Assembly (NCBI GenBank): GCA_947166165.1
Contig: CAMVDK010000086.1
Location: forward strand, 1 to 11,287
From: an uncultured Porphyromonadaceae bacterium
GTDB taxonomy: Bacteria > Bacteroidota > Bacteroidia > Bacteroidales > Muribaculaceae
DNA: 11,287 bases
Direction of reading: 5' to 3'
Part shown: positions 7,403 to 11,287 of the stretch, piece by piece
Position numbering within the stretch: the stretch's first letter is position 1
How the letters are laid out: the number at the start of each line of letters is the position of its first letter
The notes under the pieces: generated by a model
What the model was told of the DNA's origin: nothing
Database searches by the model: none
Seen by the model: only the letters and a program-made list of their open reading frames with translations
Translations under genes and position numbers: made by a program

Positions 7403-7549
7403 TCCGACTTCAATATTGCTGATGCCTGCTGCATTCCACGAGATGCGATTGAAGATTGTGAAGAGAATGGCATTATCACCCGCGAGCGCGGAAAACGAAT
7501 GAGAATTTCGAATGGCTGTTATAATAAATTGATAGCACTATTGAACTGA
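7403..7549 (+). pseudogene. Orphan C-terminal gene fragment, winged-helix-like
   Basis: One base after the stop of the ATPase remnant, in another frame, 48 codons read SDFNIADACCIPRDAIEDCE, then ENGIITRERGKRMRISNGCY and NKLIALLN, ending at TGA 7547-7549. There is no in-frame start near its beginning. The helix, short loop, helix, GIITRERG-type wing pattern resembles the end of a DNA-binding winged helix. It may be the far end of the same ATPase gene after an internal deletion, or of another lost gene. The family is not identified. Codon-like composition and the lack of internal stops suggest recently coding DNA. Confidence 0.4.
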
Positions 7550-7582
7550 TTTACAAAAAACTGAAACTAATCCAACTGATAA

Positions 7583-7738
7583 ATATAAAAAACAACAAAT
7601 GAAACGAATCCTTGACTCGGTTAGCAATTTGTTTAATTTGTTGTTATAAAAATTAGCGTAATTCGTATAATTAGCAAAATTCGCATTGAGAGAGATTGTT
7701 TCGAATGCGAATTACACGAATTTTACTAATTTTGCGAA
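7583..7738. repeat. Flanking direct repeat, copy A (left of the LRR gene)
   Basis: From ATATAAAA at 7583 through 7689 this matches 10051-10171 closely, including ACAACAAATGAAACGAAT and CTTGACTCGGTTAG with single-base differences. The right part (7702-7738) matches 10182-10215 at lower identity. Inside are AATTTGTTT AATTTGTTG (7626-7643), then four forward 9-base units AATTAGCGT, AATTCGTAT, AATTAGCAA, AATTCGCAT (7651-7686), an 18-base spacer, and four units of the same type on the other strand (7705-7740). Confidence 0.88.
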
Positions 7739-7740
7739 TA
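7651..7740. repeat. Opposed 9-base-period arrays forming an imperfect hairpin (copy A)
   Basis: Four head-to-tail 9-mers on the + strand (7651-7686) face four on the - strand (7705-7713, 7714-7722, 7723-7731, 7732-7740) in exact 9-base phase. The central units AATTCGCATT and AATGCGAATT pair perfectly over 10 bp; outer units pair partly. The same arrangement recurs in copy B with four forward (10133-10168) and three reverse (10185-10211) units around a 16-base spacer. Confidence 0.8.
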
Positions 7741-7828
7741 TGGTCTGTAATTTGTTTGATTTGATTTCAAAATATTTTTTCAACTTTATTGATTATTTGT
7801 TGTGATTAATAATTTTAAAAACGATGTA

Positions 7829-10021
7829 ATGATGAAAAGAATGTCCCACATATTGAGCCGCCTGTTGCTCCTGCTCATTGTCAGTGCCACCGCCCTGCCG
7901 GCGGCAGCCTACGACTTCATGGCAGGCGGCATCGCCTACAACATCAACTCCAACGGCACGTCGGTCACGGTGACGTATGAGCAGGAACCGGATTATAACA
8001 ATGTATTTACATCCTACTCCAACGCCAGCGGCTCACTGACCATCCCGAGTTCGGTGACCCATAACGGCAAAACCTACTCCGTGACCGCCATCGGCTACAG
8101 GGCCTTCCAGGGTTGCAGCGGCTTCACCGGCGCGCTGACCATCCCCAACTCCGTGACTTCCATCGGCGGCGGTGCCTTCCGTAATTGCAGCGGCTTCACC
8201 GGCTCGCTGACCATACCCGAGTCCGTGACATCCATCGGCGGCGCGGCCTTCGCCGATTGCAGCGGCTTCACCGGCTCGCTGACCATCCCCAACTCCGTGA
8301 CCGACATCGGCGAGTATGCCTTCCGTAATTGCAGCGGCTTCACTGGCTCGCTGACCATCCCCAACTCCGTGACCTCCATCGCCAACTATGCCTTCCATGG
8401 TTGCAGCGGCATAACGGATATCACAGTTTCCTCTGACCTTGCTGACATAGGCGGCGATGCGTTTTCTGGAACAGAATGGTACAACAATCAACCCGATGGT
8501 ATAGTTTACGTCGGAAACGTAGCATACAAATATAAAGGTACAGTGCCCGATGGTTCCATACTGACAATCCGAGATGGTATCAAAGGTATTGCTGGAAGTG
8601 CCTTCGAGCGTTGCAGCGGTTTCACTGGCTCGCTAAACATCCCAAACTCCGTAACGACCATCGGCGAGTCTGCCTTCGCTGGTTGCAGCGGCTTCACTGG
8701 CTCGCTGAACATACCAAACTCCGTAACAACCATCGGCAGCACTGCCTTCCTTGGTTGCAGCGGCTTCACCGGCTCACTGAACATCCCCAACTCCGTGAGA
8801 GAAATTGGTATCGGAGCCTTCTCTCGTTGCAGCGGCTTCACTGGCACGCTGAGCATCCCTAACTCCGTAACAGAGATTTGCCTCGATACCTTCTTTGGTT
8901 GCAGCGGATTCACAGGTTCGCTGACTATCCCCAACTCCGTGACAATAATTGGCCCCGGTGCCTTCTCTGGTTGCAGCGGTTTCACAGGTTCGCTGACTAT
9001 CCCCAACTCAGTGACTGAGATCGTTCAGGATGCCTTCTCTGGTTGCAGCGGGCTGAATTCGTTGACGTTGTCAGGAAATGGTGCTTGGAATAATTGGCCA
9101 GAAGGTATAGGTATTAGCATCTCCCAATTCAAGACGCTGAATGTGGGCAGCGGTATTACTGAGCTGGGCGACCTGGGCTTCAATACGGATGTGCTGAACA
9201 GTTATGCACAAGTACCGCCAACCTGCGCGGAAAACACCTTTGCTAACTATCAAGCCGCGTTGCACGTTCCCTCGGAATCTACTGTAGCCTATTTCACCGC
9301 TCCTTATTGGACCAATTTCGGCAACATTGTGAATGACATCAAAGAAAAGATGGCCATAGACCAAACGGAGGCCGACTTAATTGTTTCGCAGACATTGCAG
9401 TTGAAAGCCTCTGTCACCCCCTCCAATCTGTCGAATGATATCGCGTGGTGCTCGTCGAATCCCAAGGTGGCAAAAGTTGACGATAATGGCTTGGTGACAT
9501 CAGTTTCCAGCGGCGAGTGCGACATCTTTGCGTACCTGTCATCCAATCCAGCCGTATATGCGTCGTGCCATATCGGTTCAAATCCCGGTATCATTCTTGA
9601 TGTGACGAAGGCAACCATCGCCCCCAACAAAATACTTACCATTACGCCAAAGTATGACTCTGCTAAGACCGACATCGTGGCGTCTTCAAGCGATACCGAT
9701 GTGGCCATTGTTCGCGTGGTGACTATCGATGGCGTAAAAAAGGTTCAAGTGGTGGGGGTGAACCTCGGCACGGCCACCATCACGGTTGCCGATTCCAAGA
9801 ACAATGCCGCACCCGCCATCTGCTTGGTGACGGTAGCCGAACTTCGAAACGGAGATGTGAACGGCGATGGCAATGTAGACGTTGATGACCTGAACCTCAT
9901 CATCAACATCATGCTCGACAAGGCCTCGCTTGCCGACTGGCCTGACGCTGATGTCGATGGCAACAACAATGTGGATATTGATGACTTGAACACCGTGATC
10001 AACATCATGCTTGGCAAATAA
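7829..10021 (+). CDS. BspA-like leucine-rich-repeat surface protein with Ig-like domains and dockerin
   Basis: This 730-residue exported protein has a hydrophobic signal sequence (about 8-24, cleavage near LPAAA). Residues about 55-410 are BspA-type (LRR_5, Treponema pallidum-like) repeats of exactly 24 residues, consensus CSGFTGSLTIPNSVTxIGxx then AF plus two residues. There is a block of four full units, then a 70-residue island typical of BspA proteins (GTEWYNNQPDGIVYVGNVAY, YKYKGTVPDG), then six more units. Two BIG2-like Ig domains follow (about 508-588 and 589-672), then a dockerin pair (675-730): GDVNGDGNVDVDD and DVDGNNNVDIDD, each followed by INIML. BspA relatives bind host matrix proteins or other bacteria, so adhesion is likely but unproven here. 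Start choice is ATG 7829 or 7832; a GTG at 7802 is in frame but adds a polar stretch. The gene is flanked by direct repeats and is more AT-rich than the core genes, particularly in its second half. Confidence 0.9.
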   Translation: MMKRMSHILSRLLLLLIVSATALPAAAYDFMAGGIAYNINSNGTSVTVTYEQEPDYNNVFTSYSNASGSLTIPSSVTHNGKTYSVTAIGYRAFQGCSGFTGALTIPNSVTSIGGGAFRNCSGFTGSLTIPESVTSIGGAAFADCSGFTGSLTIPNSVTDIGEYAFRNCSGFTGSLTIPNSVTSIANYAFHGCSGITDITVSSDLADIGGDAFSGTEWYNNQPDGIVYVGNVAYKYKGTVPDGSILTIRDGIKGIAGSAFERCSGFTGSLNIPNSVTTIGESAFAGCSGFTGSLNIPNSVTTIGSTAFLGCSGFTGSLNIPNSVREIGIGAFSRCSGFTGTLSIPNSVTEICLDTFFGCSGFTGSLTIPNSVTIIGPGAFSGCSGFTGSLTIPNSVTEIVQDAFSGCSGLNSLTLSGNGAWNNWPEGIGISISQFKTLNVGSGITELGDLGFNTDVLNSYAQVPPTCAENTFANYQAALHVPSESTVAYFTAPYWTNFGNIVNDIKEKMAIDQTEADLIVSQTLQLKASVTPSNLSNDIAWCSSNPKVAKVDDNGLVTSVSSGECDIFAYLSSNPAVYASCHIGSNPGIILDVTKATIAPNKILTITPKYDSAKTDIVASSSDTDVAIVRVVTIDGVKKVQVVGVNLGTATITVADSKNNAAPAICLVTVAELRNGDVNGDGNVDVDDLNLIINIMLDKASLADWPDADVDGNNNVDIDDLNTVINIMLGK
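8114..9061 (+). repeat. 72-base tandem repeats encoding the 24-residue LRR units
   Basis: TGCAGCGG units begin at 8114, 8186, 8258, 8330 and 8402, then at 8612, 8684, 8756, 8828, 8900, 8972 and 9044, each 72 bases apart within its block; the 210-base gap at 8402-8612 encodes the non-LRR island. Identity is high at DNA level. The early units share one set of synonymous bases (CACCGGC/CTCGCTGACC) and the units starting at 8900 and 8972 another (ACAGGTTCGCTGACTATC). Confidence 0.93.
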
Positions 10022-10050
10022 ATAGTGAGTGCTGTCGCTTCAGGCTAAAG

Positions 10051-10215
10051 ATATAAAAAAACAACAAATGAAACGAATGCTTGACTCGGTTAGTAATTTG
10101 TTCAATTTGTTTAATTTGTTGTTATATAGAATAATTAGCGAAATTCGTATCATTCGCCAAATTCGCATTGAAAAACTGCGCGGAATGCTGATTGCACGAA
10201 TTGAGCTGATTCCAC
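10051..10215. repeat. Flanking direct repeat, copy B (right of the LRR gene)
   Basis: This copy has the same orientation as copy A. It starts 29 bases after the LRR stop and ends 45 bases before the TPR start. Differences from copy A include one extra A in the first A-run, a third AATTTGTTn unit (10095-10121, a 9-base insertion), a few bases inserted before AATTAGCG, and point changes. The two opposed 9-mer arrays are retained. As the only structured DNA between the LRR gene and the next gene, it may also serve as terminator or leader. Confidence 0.85.
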
Positions 10216-10229
10216 GTTTTTGTATTGAA

Positions 10230-10258
10230 AGAGTCTTGGACTCTGCTAATGTTTTTTT
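10230..10258 (+). terminator. Weak hairpin plus T-run just before the TPR gene
   Basis: AGAGTC-TTG-GACTCT (10230-10244) is a perfect 6-bp stem with a 3-base loop, followed after seven bases by TTTTTTT (10252-10258). The gap between stem and T-run is larger than normal, and the TPR ATG follows at 10261. It could be a weak terminator of LRR transcription or a structure near the TPR translation start. Confidence 0.3.
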
Positions 10259-10260
10259 GA

Positions 10261-11287
10261 ATGAACGGATTGAAGTTTCACAACCTTTTGCCCTGGGTGA
10301 TTGTGGTGGCGGTGGTGCTGCCGGTGATGGTGATGGGCGGCGAACGCGGCGGCATCGGCGATGCCGACCGTCGCAAGGCGAGCTATATGTTCCTGGAGGC
10401 CCAGAACTGGAAGTCGCGCGAGGTGAGCGACGCTTACTTCGAACTGGTGCGCCGGGCCTACGAGACCGACACGACCAACACCACAGCGGCTTTCTACCTG
10501 GGTCACAGCCTGCTCAGCATGCGCGGACGCAGCCGCGAGCAGTATGAACGCGGCCTGGCTCTGCTGCGCAAGCACTTCGACGCGCGGCCCGACGATGTCT
10601 ACGAGACCACTTTCTACAGCGATGCCTGCATGATGCTCGGCCACCCCGACCAGGGGCTGGAGGCCATCCAGCGGCTGTGCCAGAGCAACCCGGGCAAGCT
10701 CGAGTTGCAGGCCCGCCTGGCCGAGGCCTACACGCGCACGGGCGACTATGCGAAGGCCATTGCTACGCTCGACACCATCGAGCTGCACCACGGCCAGTCG
10801 TTCGCACTGACGAGCAAGAAAATCAGCAATTACATCGAACTGAACGACACGGCCAACTCCATCGCCGAGATGCGCCGCCTGCTCGCCTCGGCGCCACGCA
10901 GCGCACAGTACAACATGGGCATGGCCGGCGTGATGCAACAGTTCGGCATGCCCGACAGCGCCTTGCACTACCTGAATGTGGCCCAGGAGGCTGAACCGAG
11001 CAACGGCTACACCTATCTGGCCAAGGCGCAGTTCTACCGCGAGGCGGGCGACTCGGCGGCCTACGACCAGCAGATTCGCCATGCGCTCACCACCGACAAC
11101 CTTGACCTGGACGACAAGCTGGGGCTGCTGACCAGCTACATCCGCGAGCACATCAGCGCGAACGACACCACGCAACGCGTCGACGAACTCTTCGGCGTGC
11201 TGCTCGAGCAGTTTCTTCACGATCCGGCCACCAACGAGATCTACACCCAGTATCTCTACACCACCGGCAACTACAAGGGCGCGAAAG
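10261..11287 (+). CDS. Exported tetratricopeptide-repeat protein (3' truncated by window)
   Basis: The frame is open from ATG 10261 to the window end, 342 codons with no stop. It begins MNGLKFHNLLPWVIVVAVVL and continues hydrophobic to about residue 25, giving a signal peptide or anchor. After ADRRKASYMFLEAQ the protein is helical with TPR-like pairs: about 77-110 (AAFYLGHSLLSMRG), 147-180 (LQARLAEAYTRTGDYAKAIA), 216-249 (YNMGMAGVMQQFGMPDSALH) and 250-280. It resembles the periplasmic or lipoprotein-like TPR protein found after dut in Bacteroides genomes, where, from memory, a DUF4292 protein and an M23 (EnvC-like) peptidase follow; that suggests a cell-envelope role, but the function is not established. 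Its usual link to dut is broken here by the LRR island, and no clear -7 element was found in the 45 bases between repeat B and the start. Confidence 0.85.
   Translation, partial: MNGLKFHNLLPWVIVVAVVLPVMVMGGERGGIGDADRRKASYMFLEAQNWKSREVSDAYFELVRRAYETDTTNTTAAFYLGHSLLSMRGRSREQYERGLALLRKHFDARPDDVYETTFYSDACMMLGHPDQGLEAIQRLCQSNPGKLELQARLAEAYTRTGDYAKAIATLDTIELHHGQSFALTSKKISNYIELNDTANSIAEMRRLLASAPRSAQYNMGMAGVMQQFGMPDSALHYLNVAQEAEPSNGYTYLAKAQFYREAGDSAAYDQQIRHALTTDNLDLDDKLGLLTSYIREHISANDTTQRVDELFGVLLEQFLHDPATNEIYTQYLYTTGNYKGAK

Larger units (their letters stand above)
7283..7828. other. Long AT-rich intergenic region with gene remnants and a repeat
   Basis: This stretch of 546 bases holds no intact gene. 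In order it contains about 44 bases after dut with nothing recognised, the start of a broken AAA-ATPase-type gene (7327-7401), an orphan open segment that may be the end of a gene (7403-7549), repeat copy A (7583-7738), and an AT-rich leader (7741-7828) before the LRR gene. The leader contains TTTG at 7751-7754, then 18 bases, then TATTTTTT at 7773-7780, one base off the -7 consensus; this is a weak promoter candidate. The region is far more AT-rich than the core genes around it. Confidence 0.7.

Noticed and set aside
8033..9006. Repetitive - strand open frames opposite the LRR region
   Set aside because: Their repeats come from the 72-base units of the LRR gene; the products show no known fold and lie entirely within that gene.
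8114..9061. CRISPR-like regular repetition
   Set aside because: The 72-base units are contiguous coding LRR units without unique spacers, and no cas genes are present.
7583..10215. Insertion sequence or composite transposon made by the flanking repeats
   Set aside because: No transposase or integrase frame exists in or near the repeats, their ends are not clean terminal inverted repeats, and I see no clear target-site duplication.
10029..10547. A 172-codon + strand open frame spanning repeat B and the start of the TPR gene
   Set aside because: Its first part is repeat DNA and its second part is an out-of-frame reading of the TPR gene; the TPR frame stays open to the window end with coherent TPR motifs.

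Overview
The window looks like chromosomal DNA from a GC-rich member of the Bacteroidales, probably a gut Muribaculaceae or Prevotellaceae relative. The signs are a PorV-type type IX secretion protein, a BspA-like leucine-rich-repeat protein, dockerin-tailed secreted proteins, and two matches to the Bacteroidetes -7 promoter element TAnnTTTG. Family placement is an inference. Every gene I support is on the + strand.

Layout. (1) 2-460 is the C-terminal end of arginyl-tRNA synthetase. (2) 548-2235 holds a Bax-inhibitor-1-family membrane protein and a membrane-anchored alpha/beta hydrolase whose stop and start codons overlap (TGATG); a hairpin terminator follows at 2291-2317. (3) 2356-4046 holds porV and ispF, 20 bases apart, closed by a strong intrinsic terminator at 4063-4099. 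(4) 4143-6596 encodes a large secreted phosphodiester-glycosidase-family protein with Ig-like segments, a beta-rich module and a C-terminal dockerin. A perfect 16-bp hairpin follows. (5) 6839-7282 is dut. (6) 7283-10260 is an accessory island: the remnant of an AAA-ATPase-type gene, a 156-base repeat, a BspA-like LRR gene ending in a dockerin, and a second, diverged copy of the repeat in the same orientation. (7) 10261-11287 is the start of an exported TPR protein that runs off the window.

How the parts relate. The flanks are housekeeping functions: tRNA charging, isoprenoid synthesis (IspF) and dUTP removal. PorV belongs to the type IX secretion system of the outer membrane. The two large secreted proteins share a near-identical C-terminal dockerin module and show no typical type IX sorting domain. 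The most interesting structure is the LRR gene bracketed by direct repeats. Each repeat contains 9-base-period arrays (unit AATTnGnnn) in opposing orientation around a short spacer. The bracketed gene sits between dut and the TPR gene, which I recall as adjacent in Bacteroides genomes, so this looks like a swappable locus with an older insertion remnant beside it.
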